Assembly: GCF_014851815.1 (NCBI RefSeq)
Contig: NZ_JACVAJ010000002.1
Location: 1,302,001 to 1,366,000 of the forward strand
Length of the DNA: 64,000 bases
Origin: Pseudoxanthomonas sp. PXM01
GTDB lineage: Bacteria; Pseudomonadota; Gammaproteobacteria; Xanthomonadales; Xanthomonadaceae
Reading direction: 5' to 3'
The notes below the pieces were generated by a model, which made no database searches, was not told the origin of the DNA, and was given only the letters and a program-made list of their open reading frames with translations. Made by a program: the position numbers and the translations under genes. Shown one piece after another: positions 1 to 8,427 of the stretch (position 1 is the stretch's first letter; each line of letters begins with the position of its first letter).

Positions 1-944
1 AACACCGCCAGCCCCTCGGTCAGGATGATCGACGCGATGGCCAGCGCCGACGCCAGGAACGCCGCCATGCCGCGGCCGCCGCGCAGCAGCCAGGCGGCTG
101 CCAGCGCACCGGCCACGCCGAGCACCGGGAAGATCCACGTCCACGGCATGGCCTGGTAGTTGGCCATCCAGCCGCCACGCGTGCTGGCCACCTGCTTGAA
201 CAGCGGATTGGAGGCGGCGTCGGTCACGGATGCCCCCACCACGGCATAGCCGTCCACGCCGAGGGCCAGCCAGACGCCGGCCAGCACGAACAGCACGGCG
301 GTCGCCAGCGCCGCCACGCTGCCGAAACGCCGCGCCCGCAATGCAACGGGCCCGTCGGTCTTGATCACCAGCATGCTGGCGCCGTGGGCCACCAGCATCG
401 CCACGCTGACCAGGCCGCACAGCACCGCGAAGGGCGACAGCAGCGCGAAGAATCCGCCGGCGTAATGGATGCGCAGGGTGTCATCGAAATGGAACGGCAC
501 GCCCAGCAGCACGTTGCCCATCGCCACGCCGAACACCAGCGCGGGCACGAAGCCGCCGACGAACAGCGCCCAGTCCCACGCGGCACGCCAGCGCGGATCT
601 TCCACCTTGCTGCGGAACTTGAAACCGACCGGCCGCAGGATCAGCGCGAACAGGATCAGGAACATCGCCAGGTAGAAGCCCGAGAAGCTGACCGCGTACA
701 GCGCCGGGAAGGCCGCGAAGATCGCGCCTCCGCCGAGGATCAGCCAGACCTGGTTGCCTTCCCAGACCGGCCCGACGACGTTGAGCACCAGCCGGCGCTC
801 GGCGTCGGTGCGCGCCACCGCCGGCAGCAGCGTGCCGATGCCGAGGTCGAAGCCGTCCATCACCGCGAAGCCGATCAGCAGGATGCCCAGCAGCAGCCAC
901 CAGATCAGGCGCAGGGTCGCGTAGTCGAGGGGAATCGTGTCCAT
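1..944 (-). CDS. cydB: Cytochrome bd ubiquinol oxidase subunit II, 3' end beyond window
   Basis: CydB is the second membrane subunit of cytochrome bd, the high-affinity quinol oxidase that reduces O2 to water in the inner membrane. About 314 codons are visible and the gene runs off the left edge; family members are near 380 residues. Reading from the ATG at 944, the protein starts MDTIPLDYATLRLIWWLL and continues with the family-typical GFAVMDGFDLG and GPVWEGNQVWLI segments and many hydrophobic helices. It follows cydA by 12 bases, and its Shine-Dalgarno AGGAGG overlaps the end of cydA, so the two are co-transcribed and probably coupled. Any cydX would lie outside the window. Identification is secure. 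Confidence 0.95.
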   Translation of the reverse strand, partial: MDTIPLDYATLRLIWWLLLGILLIGFAVMDGFDLGIGTLLPAVARTDAERRLVLNVVGPVWEGNQVWLILGGGAIFAAFPALYAVSFSGFYLAMFLILFALILRPVGFKFRSKVEDPRWRAAWDWALFVGGFVPALVFGVAMGNVLLGVPFHFDDTLRIHYAGGFFALLSPFAVLCGLVSVAMLVAHGASMLVIKTDGPVALRARRFGSVAALATAVLFVLAGVWLALGVDGYAVVGASVTDAASNPLFKQVASTRGGWMANYQAMPWTWIFPVLGVAGALAAAWLLRGGRGMAAFLASALAIASIILTEGLAV

Positions 945-956
945 GTCGTCCTCCTG

Positions 957-2543
957 TCAGGCTTCGGTCGCGGAAGCGGGTGCCAGCGGCACGCCATCGC
1001 GGTCTGCCCGGTGTTCGCCACCGGGCACGTCGTCCGGTCCCTTCAGGATCGTCTTGCGCAGCAGGTACACATCGATGACGGCCAGCGTCGTGTACACGAG
1101 CACGAAACCCGTCAGCGAAATGACGACCTGGTGCAGCTGCAACCCCGATGCGGCCATGAACGTCGGCAGCACGCCGTCGATGGCCCAGGGCTGCCGCCCG
1201 TACTCGGCGATCAGCCAGCCCGCCTCGATCGCCAGCCACGGGAGCGGCAGGCTGTAGAGCGCGAGCTTGAGGAACCAGCGGTATCGGTCCAGCTTCTGCA
1301 CCGTCGCCAGCCAGAACGCCAGCGCGAAGAAGGCGATGAAATAGAAGCCGATGCCCGCCATCAGGCGGAAGCTCCAGAACAGCGGCGCCACGTGCGGAAT
1401 GGTGTCGGCGGCGGCGCGTGCGATCTCCTGCTCGGAGGCGTTGAGGATATCCTCGCGATAACGCTTCAGCAGCAGCGCATAGCCCATGTCGCGCCAGTGC
1501 TCGTCGAAGGCCGCCTTGGCCTGCGCGTCCGTGCGGTCGGCGCGCAGCTGCTGCAGCGCCGCGTAGGCCAGCTGCCCGTTGCGGACGCGCACCTCCGCGC
1601 GTTCGACCAGTTCGCCGATGCCCGGGATCTCGGTGTTGAACGAGCGCGTGCCGATGAGTCCCATGACCCACGGAACGTGCACCGCGTAATCGTTCGCGCG
1701 ACCCTCCTGGTCGGGAATCGCGAAGACGGTGAAGCCCGCCGGTGCCGGCTCGGTTTCCCACATCGCCTCGATCGCGGCCAGCTTCATCTTCTGGTTCTCG
1801 CCGGCCACGTAACCGCTCTCGTCGCCCAGCACCACCACCGACAGCGCCGCCGCCAGGCCGAAGCTGGCCGCCACCGCCATCGAACGCTTGGCCAGGTCGG
1901 CATGCCGCCCGCGCAGCAGGTAGAACGCGCTGATCGACATCACGAAGACCGCGCCGAGCAGGTAGCCCGCGCTGACCGTGTGCACGAACTTGGCCTGCGC
2001 GACCGGGTTGAACAGCACGGCGGCGAAGTCGGTGACTTCCATGCGCATCGTGGTGGGATTGAACTCGGCCCCGACCGGATACTGCATCCAGCCGTTGGCG
2101 ATCAGGATCCACAGCGCCGAGAAATTGGTGCCCAGCGCGACCAGCCAGGTCACCATCAGGTGCTGCACCTTGCTCAGCTTGTCCCAGCCGAAGAAGAACA
2201 GGCCGATGAAGGTGGCCTCGAGGAAGAACGCCATCAGGCCCTCGATGGCCAGCGGCGCGCCGAAGATGTCGCCGACGTAGTGGCTGTAGTACGACCAGTT
2301 CATGCCGAACTGGAACTCCATCACGATGCCGGTGGCCACGCCCATGGCGAAGTTGATGCCGAACAGCGTGCCCCAGAACATCGTCATGCGCCGCCAGATG
2401 TCGCGCCCCGTCATGACATAGACGCTCTCCATGATGGCGATCATGAAGGACAGCCCCAGGGTCAGGGGCACGAACAGGAAGTGGTACATCGCCGTCAGCG
2501 CGAATTGCAGACGGGACAGTTCGACGACGGTCATGTCCGGCAT
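957..2543 (-). CDS. cydA: Cytochrome bd ubiquinol oxidase subunit I
   Basis: CydA carries hemes b558, b595 and d and the quinol site of cytochrome bd. The 528-residue length matches the long Q-loop (E. coli-like) class rather than shorter CIO forms. The N-terminus VELSRLQFALTAMYH has the heme ligand His21 (His19 in E. coli), and the quinol-loop signature GWLIAEYGRQPW is intact near residue 445. About nine hydrophobic segments are visible. The start at 2543 has GGGAG upstream; a second Met three codons later (MTVVELSRLQ) aligns better with E. coli and is possible. cydA is divergent from the cbb3 operon and shares a 208 bp control region with it that holds an FNR box. Confidence 0.96.
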   Translation of the reverse strand: MPDMTVVELSRLQFALTAMYHFLFVPLTLGLSFMIAIMESVYVMTGRDIWRRMTMFWGTLFGINFAMGVATGIVMEFQFGMNWSYYSHYVGDIFGAPLAIEGLMAFFLEATFIGLFFFGWDKLSKVQHLMVTWLVALGTNFSALWILIANGWMQYPVGAEFNPTTMRMEVTDFAAVLFNPVAQAKFVHTVSAGYLLGAVFVMSISAFYLLRGRHADLAKRSMAVAASFGLAAALSVVVLGDESGYVAGENQKMKLAAIEAMWETEPAPAGFTVFAIPDQEGRANDYAVHVPWVMGLIGTRSFNTEIPGIGELVERAEVRVRNGQLAYAALQQLRADRTDAQAKAAFDEHWRDMGYALLLKRYREDILNASEQEIARAAADTIPHVAPLFWSFRLMAGIGFYFIAFFALAFWLATVQKLDRYRWFLKLALYSLPLPWLAIEAGWLIAEYGRQPWAIDGVLPTFMAASGLQLHQVVISLTGFVLVYTTLAVIDVYLLRKTILKGPDDVPGGEHRADRDGVPLAPASATEA

Positions 2544-2682
2544 GGCAGTGCGGCTCCCGGTTGTCTGCGGGGGATTCTAGCCCCCGTCATGTCACGGGAA
2601 GGGGCGACCATCTGTCGCACCCCCCCTTCCCGCCACCCTGGGGCATCCTGCGCGCCCCGTGGCCCCCGGCTGCGGGGAGGGG

Positions 2683-2696
2683 TTGATCCTGATCAA
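2683..2696. promoter_or_regulatory. Perfect FNR/Anr box upstream of ccoN
   Basis: TTGATCCTGATCAA is an exact match to the FNR/Anr consensus TTGAT-N4-ATCAA. Its centre is 62.5 bases before the ccoN ATG. A class II activator site at -41.5 would place the transcript start near 2731, and a -10-like GAGAAT sits at 2719-2724 as that predicts. An FNR-type regulator is encoded at the other end of the operon (15159-15926). The site lies in the cydA/ccoN divergent region and could also affect cydAB, whose start is about 146 bases away. Confidence 0.85.
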
Positions 2697-2751
2697 TGCG
2701 GCCTGCCTGAACAGGCCCGAGAATCCACCGTACCAGAATAGGAGAGGCCGC

Positions 2752-4191
2752 ATGCAAGGCGTCCAGGGGACTTACAACGACAAGGTGGTGCGCCAGTTCA
2801 CGGTGATGACCGTGGTCTGGGGCATCGTGGGGATGCTGGTGGGGGTGCTGATCGCCGCCCAGCTGTACTGGCCGGCGCTGAACTTCGATCTGCCGTGGCT
2901 GAGCTACGGCCGGCTGCGGCCGCTGCACACCAACGCGGTGATCTTCGCGTTCGGCGGCTGCGCGCTGTTCGCCACCAGCCTGCACGTGGTGCAGCGGACC
3001 AGCCACGTCCGGCTGCTCTCCGACAAGCTGGCGGCCTTCGTGTTCTGGGGCTGGCAGCTGGTCATCGTGGCCGCCGCCGTCTCGCTGCCGCTGGGCCTGA
3101 CCCAGGGCAAGGAGTACGCCGAGCTGATCTGGCCGATCGACGTGCTGATCGCGGTGGTCTGGGTGTCCTACGCCGTGCTGTTCTTCGGCACCATCGCCAA
3201 GCGCGCGGTCAAGCACATCTACGTGGCCAACTGGTTCTTCGGCGCCTACATCATCGCCGTGGCGCTGCTGCACATCGTCAACAGCCTGGCGCTGCCGAGC
3301 AGCCTGCTGCATTCGTACCCGGTGTACAGCGGCGCGGTCGACGCCATGGTGCAGTGGTGGTACGGCCACAACGCAGTCGGTTTCTTCCTGACCGCCGGCT
3401 TCCTCGGCATGATGTACTACTTCGTGCCGAAGCAGGCCGGCCGCCCGGTCTACTCGTACCGCCTGTCGATCGTGCACTTCTGGGCGCTGATCGCCATCTA
3501 CATGTGGGCCGGCCCGCACCACCTGCACTACACCGCGCTGCCGGACTGGGCGCAGAGCCTGGGCATGGTGTTCTCGCTGATCCTGCTGGCGCCCAGCTGG
3601 GGCGGCGCCATCAACGGCGTGCTGACCCTCTCGGGCGTGTGGCACAAGCTGCGCACCGACCCGATCCTGAAGTTCCTGATCGTCTCGCTGTCGTTCTACA
3701 TGATGTCGACCTTCGAAGGTCCCATGATGTCGATCAAGACGGTCAACTCGCTGAGCCACTACACCGACTGGACCATCGGCCACGTGCACGCCGGTGCGCT
3801 GGGCTGGGTCGCGATGATCACCATCGGCTCGGTCTACGCGATGCTGCCCAAGCTGCTGGGCCGCGAGCAGATGTTCTCGATCAAGGCCATCGACACGCAC
3901 TTCTGGCTGCACACCCTGGGCGTGGTGTTCTACATCGCCTCGATGTGGATCGCCGGTGTGATGCAGGGCCTGATGTGGCGCGCCACCAACGCCGACGGCA
4001 CGCTGACCTACAGCTTCGTCGAAGCGCTGAACGCCACCTACCCCTACTACCTGGTCCGCCTGGGCGGCGGCCTGCTGGTCTTCGCCGGCATGTTGCTGAT
4101 GGCCTGGAACACCTGGAAGACCTTCCAGGCCGCCAAGTCCACCGCGCCGCAGCCGATCCTGCCGCCCGATGCCAGCCAAGCGCGCGCCTGA
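2752..4191 (+). CDS. ccoN: cbb3-type cytochrome c oxidase subunit I
   Basis: CcoN is the catalytic heme-copper subunit of the high-affinity cbb3 oxidase in the inner membrane. It has 479 residues and about 12 hydrophobic helices. Family-specific stretches with metal-ligand histidines include [27 protein letters not shown] and [12 protein letters not shown]. The start at 2752 ([16 protein letters not shown]) is chosen because GGAGAGG lies just upstream at 2741-2747; the frame stays open further upstream, but that would run through the FNR box and promoter. First gene of an operon reaching cydC, 9 bases before ccoO. Confidence 0.97.
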   Translation: MQGVQGTYNDKVVRQFTVMTVVWGIVGMLVGVLIAAQLYWPALNFDLPWLSYGRLRPLHTNAVIFAFGGCALFATSLHVVQRTSHVRLLSDKLAAFVFWGWQLVIVAAAVSLPLGLTQGKEYAELIWPIDVLIAVVWVSYAVLFFGTIAKRAVKHIYVANWFFGAYIIAVALLHIVNSLALPSSLLHSYPVYSGAVDAMVQWWYGHNAVGFFLTAGFLGMMYYFVPKQAGRPVYSYRLSIVHFWALIAIYMWAGPHHLHYTALPDWAQSLGMVFSLILLAPSWGGAINGVLTLSGVWHKLRTDPILKFLIVSLSFYMMSTFEGPMMSIKTVNSLSHYTDWTIGHVHAGALGWVAMITIGSVYAMLPKLLGREQMFSIKAIDTHFWLHTLGVVFYIASMWIAGVMQGLMWRATNADGTLTYSFVEALNATYPYYLVRLGGGLLVFAGMLLMAWNTWKTFQAAKSTAPQPILPPDASQARA

Positions 4192-4200
4192 GGAACCGAC

Positions 4201-4821
4201 ATGAGCAACGGAAATTCACACGAGAAAGTCGAAAAGAATGTCGGCCTGATGGCCGTGCTGATCGCGGTGGCGGTGTCGTTCGGCGGCCTGGCCGAGATCG
4301 TCCCGCTGATGTTCCAGGCCGAGGCGATCGAGCCGCTGGAGGGCGTGAAGCCCTATCCGGCGCTGGAGCTGGCCGGCCGCGACATCTACATCCGCGAGGG
4401 CTGCTACAACTGCCATTCGCAGATGATCCGCACGCTGCGGTTCGAGACCGAACGCTACGGCCACTACTCGCTGGCCGGCGAATCGGTCTACGACCGCCCG
4501 TTCCAGTGGGGCAGCAAGCGCACCGGACCGGACCTGGCCCGCGTGGGCGGACGCTACTCCGACGACTGGCACCGCGTGCACCTGATCAATCCGCGCGACG
4601 TGGTGCCGGAGTCGAACATGCCGTCGTTCCCCTGGCTGGAGAACGCCAAGGTCGACGGCGCGGACATCGCCCAGCGCATGAAGACGCTGCAGCGCATCGG
4701 CGATCCGTACACCGACGAAGAAATCAACAACGCCGCCACCGACGTGGAAGGCAAGACAGAACTGGACGCCGTGGTCGCCTACCTGCAAGGGCTGGGCAAG
4801 GCCGCGCCGAGGGGAGGCTGA
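4201..4821 (+). CDS. ccoO: cbb3-type cytochrome c oxidase subunit II (monoheme c)
   Basis: CcoO is the membrane-anchored monoheme cytochrome c subunit that passes electrons to CcoN. The 206-residue protein has one N-terminal membrane helix (around residues 14-35) and the heme c motif [10 protein letters not shown] at about residue 68. A downstream segment, ending in the MPSFPWL region, supplies the axial methionine. The start ATG at 4201 has GAGGA nine bases upstream. It lies between ccoN and ccoQ in the standard ccoNOQP order. Identification is secure. Confidence 0.97.
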   Translation: MSNGNSHEKVEKNVGLMAVLIAVAVSFGGLAEIVPLMFQAEAIEPLEGVKPYPALELAGRDIYIREGCYNCHSQMIRTLRFETERYGHYSLAGESVYDRPFQWGSKRTGPDLARVGGRYSDDWHRVHLINPRDVVPESNMPSFPWLENAKVDGADIAQRMKTLQRIGDPYTDEEINNAATDVEGKTELDAVVAYLQGLGKAAPRGG

Positions 4822-4824
4822 GCC

Positions 4825-4965
4825 ATGGTATCGGGGATCGTGACCGGGGCACTGATCGTGCTCTTCATCGTCGGCTGGGCGTGGGCGTGGAGCCCGCGCC
4901 GCAAGGCGGATTTCGAGAATGCGGCGCGCATGCCGCTGGGTGAGGAAGGGGAGAACAACCCATGA
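4825..4965 (+). CDS. ccoQ: cbb3-type oxidase small subunit CcoQ
   Basis: This 46-residue protein has one membrane helix (GIVTGALIVLFIVGWAWAW) followed by a charged SPRRKADFENAARMPL tail, the typical CcoQ/FixQ arrangement. CcoQ stabilises the assembled cbb3 complex. It starts three bases after the ccoO stop, with GGGGAGG at 4811-4817 as ribosome site, and its stop overlaps the ccoP start in an ATGA, implying translational coupling. Position, length and charge pattern all agree, so the call is firm despite the small size. Confidence 0.93.
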   Translation: MVSGIVTGALIVLFIVGWAWAWSPRRKADFENAARMPLGEEGENNP

Positions 4966-5897
4966 GCGCAGGCTGGATCTGGTTCATCGTCGCGCTGGTC
5001 GTACTGAACATCCTGGGTTGCGTGTGGCTGCTGTGGTGGACCGGCCGCCGCCGTCCGGGCGATCCGGCGCCGGAAGACACCTCGCACGTGTGGGACGGCG
5101 ACCTCACCGAGTACAACAAGCCGCTGCCGAAGTGGTGGATCAACCTCTTCTACATCACCATCGTCTTCAGCATCGGCTACATCGCGTGGTACGGCGGCCT
5201 GGGCGTCATCCCGGGCTACGCCAAGTGGTCGTCCTCCGGCGAGCACGACCAGGTGAAGGCCGTGCAGGACAAGAAGCTGGAAGCCACCTTCGCGCCGTTC
5301 GCCAACCAGCCGATCGATGCGCTCGCCAAGGATCCCAAGGCGCTGGCCCTGGGCCGTTCGATCTTCAACAACACCTGCGCCACCTGCCATGGCTCCACCG
5401 GTCAGGGCGCGATCGGGTATCCCAACCTGACCGACAGCATCTGGCATTGGGGCGGCACGCCGGACCTGGTGCTGCAGACGGTGCTGGACGGCCGCGAGGG
5501 CGTGATGCCGGAATGGGGCACCGCGCTGACCAGCATGGGCGGCCAGAACGCTGTCGACTACGTCATCGCCTACGTCAACGTGCTCAACAATCCGCAGGAA
5601 GGCATGAGCAACAACTTCATGGCCGCCCAGGGCAAGCCGCTGTACGATGGCCTCTGCGTCGCCTGTCACGGTGTGGACGGCAAGGGCAACCAGGAACTCG
5701 GCGCGCCCGACCTGACCGACGATTACTGGCTGTACGGCAACAGCAAGGAAAGCATGCGCACGACGATCACCAAGGGCCGTCATGGTGTGATGCCCGCCCA
5801 CCGCGAACTGCTGGGCGAGACGCGTGCGCGCCTCGTGGCCTCCTATGTCTGGTCGCTGTCGCACAAGGAGGGTCAGGCGGCAGCCGGCGCGAAATGA
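4962..5897 (+). CDS. ccoP: cbb3-type cytochrome c oxidase subunit III (diheme c)
   Basis: CcoP is the diheme cytochrome c subunit, the electron entry point of the cbb3 oxidase. The 311-residue protein has two N-terminal membrane helices (around residues 5-25 and 58-78) and two periplasmic cytochrome c domains, each with one CXXCH: NTCATCHG near residue 143 and GLCVACHG near residue 230. Its start overlaps the ccoQ stop, and its own stop overlaps the start of the next small membrane gene. Confidence 0.97.
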   Translation: MSAGWIWFIVALVVLNILGCVWLLWWTGRRRPGDPAPEDTSHVWDGDLTEYNKPLPKWWINLFYITIVFSIGYIAWYGGLGVIPGYAKWSSSGEHDQVKAVQDKKLEATFAPFANQPIDALAKDPKALALGRSIFNNTCATCHGSTGQGAIGYPNLTDSIWHWGGTPDLVLQTVLDGREGVMPEWGTALTSMGGQNAVDYVIAYVNVLNNPQEGMSNNFMAAQGKPLYDGLCVACHGVDGKGNQELGAPDLTDDYWLYGNSKESMRTTITKGRHGVMPAHRELLGETRARLVASYVWSLSHKEGQAAAGAK

Positions 5898-6190
5898 CCG
5901 ATTTCACCGAGCCCCGCCTCGACCACCCGCCCCGGCCGCTCGCGCAGCGCGTCGGGGCGGTGCTCTGGCCCAGCTTCTTCGCCGCCGGCGTGGCGACGAT
6001 GGTGTTCTTCGCCTTCGTCGACCCGCTGACGCTGCGCGACATGACCTTCCCCGACCTGGCGATCAGCCGCGAACTCGGCTACACGCTGGGTTTCTTCATG
6101 TTCTGGCTGGCGACCGCCGCCAGCAGCCTGTTCACCTGGATCCTGCTGCGCCCCGCCAGCCGCTTCAACCGCGCGCTGCCGCCGGACTGA
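5894..6190 (+). CDS. Small two-helix membrane protein in the cco operon, function unknown
   Basis: I do not recognise this 98-residue protein with certainty. It begins MTDFTEPRLDHPPRPLAQRV and has two hydrophobic helices: about residues 24-43 (LWPSFFAAGVATMVFFAFVD) and 64-86 (TLGFFMFWLATAASSLFTWI), then a short RPASRFNRALPPD tail. The start overlaps the ccoP stop as ATGA, so it is translated with the oxidase genes and is a real gene rather than a spacer. Its position between the structural genes and ccoG suggests a role in cbb3 assembly or stability; that is inference from context only. Confidence 0.75.
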   Translation: MTDFTEPRLDHPPRPLAQRVGAVLWPSFFAAGVATMVFFAFVDPLTLRDMTFPDLAISRELGYTLGFFMFWLATAASSLFTWILLRPASRFNRALPPD

Positions 6191-6223
6191 GCGCACGTCC
6201 GCGCGCCATCACGGCCGCCGCTG

Positions 6224-6281
6224 CGCGCCGGTGGCGCGACCTGCGACAAACCGTCGCTCCCCGCTGCGCGCCACCGGCGCG
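6224..6281. repeat. 15 bp perfect inverted repeat just before ccoG
   Basis: CGCGCCGGTGGCGCG at 6224-6238 is exactly repeated in reverse complement at 6267-6281, with 28 bases between. In RNA this makes a very stable GC stem ending four bases before the ATG at 6285. There is no T tract, so it is not a classic terminator. It may separate structural and assembly genes by mRNA processing or stability, or it may be a REP-like element. Confidence 0.7.
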
Positions 6282-6284
6282 AGC

Positions 6285-7901
6285 ATGACGCCAGCCAAGA
6301 CAGACACCGCCATGTCCACGCCAGCCTCGCCCTCCCCTGCTCCCGACAGCAAGCGCCGCATCCCGCTGGATGTGGTCGATGCGCAGGGCAACTCGTTCTA
6401 CGTCAGCGAACGCAAGGTGTATCCGCGCGACGTGGCAGGCCCGCTCAACCGCCTGCGTGTCGCCGCCGTGTGGTGGCTGCTGGGCATGTACTACGTGTTT
6501 CCGTGGTTGAAATGGGACGACCGCCAGGCCGTGCTGTTCGACCTGCCGGCGCGCAAGTTCTACGTGTTCGGACTGGTGTTCTGGCCGCAGGATTTCCTGC
6601 TGCTGGCGGTGCTGCTGATCATCGCGGCGATGGCGCTGTTCTTCTTCACCGCACTGGCCGGACGGCTGTGGTGCGGCTACGCCTGCCCGCAGACGGTGTG
6701 GACGGAAGTGTTCCTGTGGATGGAGCGCTGGACCGAAGGCGACCGCAGCGCACGCATGAAGCTGGATGCCGCGCCGTGGAGCGCGAACAAACTGCTGCGC
6801 AAGGGCGGCAAGCACGTGCTGTGGGCCGTGTTCGCGCTGTGGACCGGCTTCACCTTCGTCGGCTTCTTCACCCCCATCCTCGATCTCGGCGCCCGTTTGT
6901 GGCCGTTCGCGTGGGGCGGCTGGGAGACCTTCTGGGTGTTCTTCTACGCGCTGGCCACGTGGGGCTTCGCCGGTTTCCTGCGCGAGCAGGTCTGCAAGTA
7001 CATGTGCCCCTACGCGCGCTTCCAGGCGGCGATGTTCGACCGCAATACGCTGATCATCGCCTACGACCCGATGCGCGGCGAACCGCGCGGCCCGCGCAAG
7101 CGCGGCCTCGGCAGCGTGCTGGAACGCGCGCGCGGCCTGCTGCAGAACACCACGGCCTACGACTACGTGATGCGCGCCGCCGCGCATCCCACTCTTGCCG
7201 ATCAGCGGCTCGGGGCGCACGGCACCATCACCTTCGCCGGTGCCGGCGCGGTGGTCGAACCGTTGCCGAAGTTCGCGCCCGACCAGCTGGGCGACTGCAT
7301 CGACTGCACGATCTGCGTGCAGGTCTGCCCCACCGGCATCGACATCCGCAACGGCCTGCAGTACGAGTGCATCGCCTGCGGTGCGTGCATCGACGCCTGC
7401 GACGACGTGATGGACAAGATGGGGTATCCGCACGGCCTGATCCGCTACACCACCCAGAATGCCATCGACGGCAAGCCGTCGAAGGTGCTGCGCCCGCGCA
7501 TCTTCGTCTACGGCACGATCCTGCTTGCGCTGGTCGCCGCGTGGGGCTGGGGCGTGTTCAACCGCGACGTGCTGATCGCCGAAGTCCTGCGCGACCGCAA
7601 TGCGCTGTATCGCGAGGTCGCCGGCGACCAGGTGGAGAACAGCTACACGCTCAAGCTGGTCAACAAGGACCAGCAGTCGCATGGCTATCTCGTCACCCTG
7701 GCATCGCCGTCGCCCGGCATCCGCCTGCGCGACGGCGAGCTGAGCGTTCGCGCGGAACCCGAGGAAGTCCTGTCGCTGGCCGTCACCGCCACCGCTCCCG
7801 CCACCCTCCGCGGCCGCCATGCCGTAACGTTCACCGTCCGCGATGTCGACACCGGCACCGAGAAGACCGTGGACAGCAGCTACTTCGGACCGATCCAATG
7901 A
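6285..7901 (+). CDS. ccoG: CcoG/FixG-type polyferredoxin, cbb3 assembly (cupric reductase)
   Basis: CcoG is a membrane protein with two [4Fe-4S] clusters; the family is reported to reduce Cu(II) to Cu(I) for cbb3 copper-site assembly. Visible motifs are CGYACPQTVW and CKYMCPYARFQ in membrane segments, then two ferredoxin motifs, CIDCTICVQVCP and CIACGACIDACD. An Ig-like FixG C-terminal domain follows. The start is uncertain: the ATG at 6285 follows an inverted repeat with no clear ribosome site, and the ATG at 6312 (MSTPASPSPAPDSKRR) is an equally good choice. The stop overlaps the ccoH start (ATGA). Confidence 0.95.
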   Translation: MTPAKTDTAMSTPASPSPAPDSKRRIPLDVVDAQGNSFYVSERKVYPRDVAGPLNRLRVAAVWWLLGMYYVFPWLKWDDRQAVLFDLPARKFYVFGLVFWPQDFLLLAVLLIIAAMALFFFTALAGRLWCGYACPQTVWTEVFLWMERWTEGDRSARMKLDAAPWSANKLLRKGGKHVLWAVFALWTGFTFVGFFTPILDLGARLWPFAWGGWETFWVFFYALATWGFAGFLREQVCKYMCPYARFQAAMFDRNTLIIAYDPMRGEPRGPRKRGLGSVLERARGLLQNTTAYDYVMRAAAHPTLADQRLGAHGTITFAGAGAVVEPLPKFAPDQLGDCIDCTICVQVCPTGIDIRNGLQYECIACGACIDACDDVMDKMGYPHGLIRYTTQNAIDGKPSKVLRPRIFVYGTILLALVAAWGWGVFNRDVLIAEVLRDRNALYREVAGDQVENSYTLKLVNKDQQSHGYLVTLASPSPGIRLRDGELSVRAEPEEVLSLAVTATAPATLRGRHAVTFTVRDVDTGTEKTVDSSYFGPIQ

Positions 7902-8419
7902 CCACGAAAACCGATTCCTCCGCCGGCAACGGCCGACCGTTCTGGAAAGAGCCGATGGTGTGGCTGGTGTGGGGCCTTCCGCTGGCCTCGGTCGTCGCCG
8001 GCATCTGGCTGGTAGTGACCGCCGTGCGCGCCGGCGGCGCGGACCCGGTCATCGACGACGTGCAGCGCGTGTCGCAGATCCAGACCACCGACCTGGGGCC
8101 CGACGAACGCGCCGCACAGCGCCAACTCAGCGCGATCCTGCAGGTGCGTCCCGATCACGTGGAACTGACCGCGGTGACCGGCGAGTTCGACCGCGAGACC
8201 GCGCTCGTCCTCGTGATGACGCACCCCACCGAGGCCGCGCAGGACGTGCGCCTGCCGCTGGCGCGCACCACCACCGGCTGGACCGCGCCGGCCGAGATCG
8301 ACACGCGCCACGACTGGAACCTGCAGCTGACGCCCGACAACGCCCAGTGGCGCATCCGCGGCCGCCTGCAGAAGGACACGCAGGCCTCGCGCCTGGCGCC
8401 GTCCCTCGGGGGCGGCTGA
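7898..8419 (+). CDS. ccoH: CcoH/FixH family cbb3 oxidase assembly protein
   Basis: The 173-residue protein has a short cytoplasmic N-terminus containing FWKEPMVWLVWGLP, one membrane helix (about residues 21-45) and a periplasmic FixH domain ending in NLQLTPDNAQWRIRGRL. CcoH interacts with CcoN and is needed for stable cbb3 assembly. Its ATG overlaps the ccoG stop, and it is followed eight bases later by ccoI, the usual ccoGHIS order. The WRI(R/H)GRL ending and gene order make the call safe even though the family diverges strongly in sequence. Confidence 0.92.
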   Translation: MTTKTDSSAGNGRPFWKEPMVWLVWGLPLASVVAGIWLVVTAVRAGGADPVIDDVQRVSQIQTTDLGPDERAAQRQLSAILQVRPDHVELTAVTGEFDRETALVLVMTHPTEAAQDVRLPLARTTTGWTAPAEIDTRHDWNLQLTPDNAQWRIRGRLQKDTQASRLAPSLGGG

Positions 8420-8427
8420 GTCCCGCG

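Noticed and set aside
384-2741. 785-residue plus-strand open frame across cydAB
   Set aside because: His/Gln/Arg-rich composition typical of a reverse-strand shadow of high-GC genes; cydA and cydB on the minus strand explain the region.
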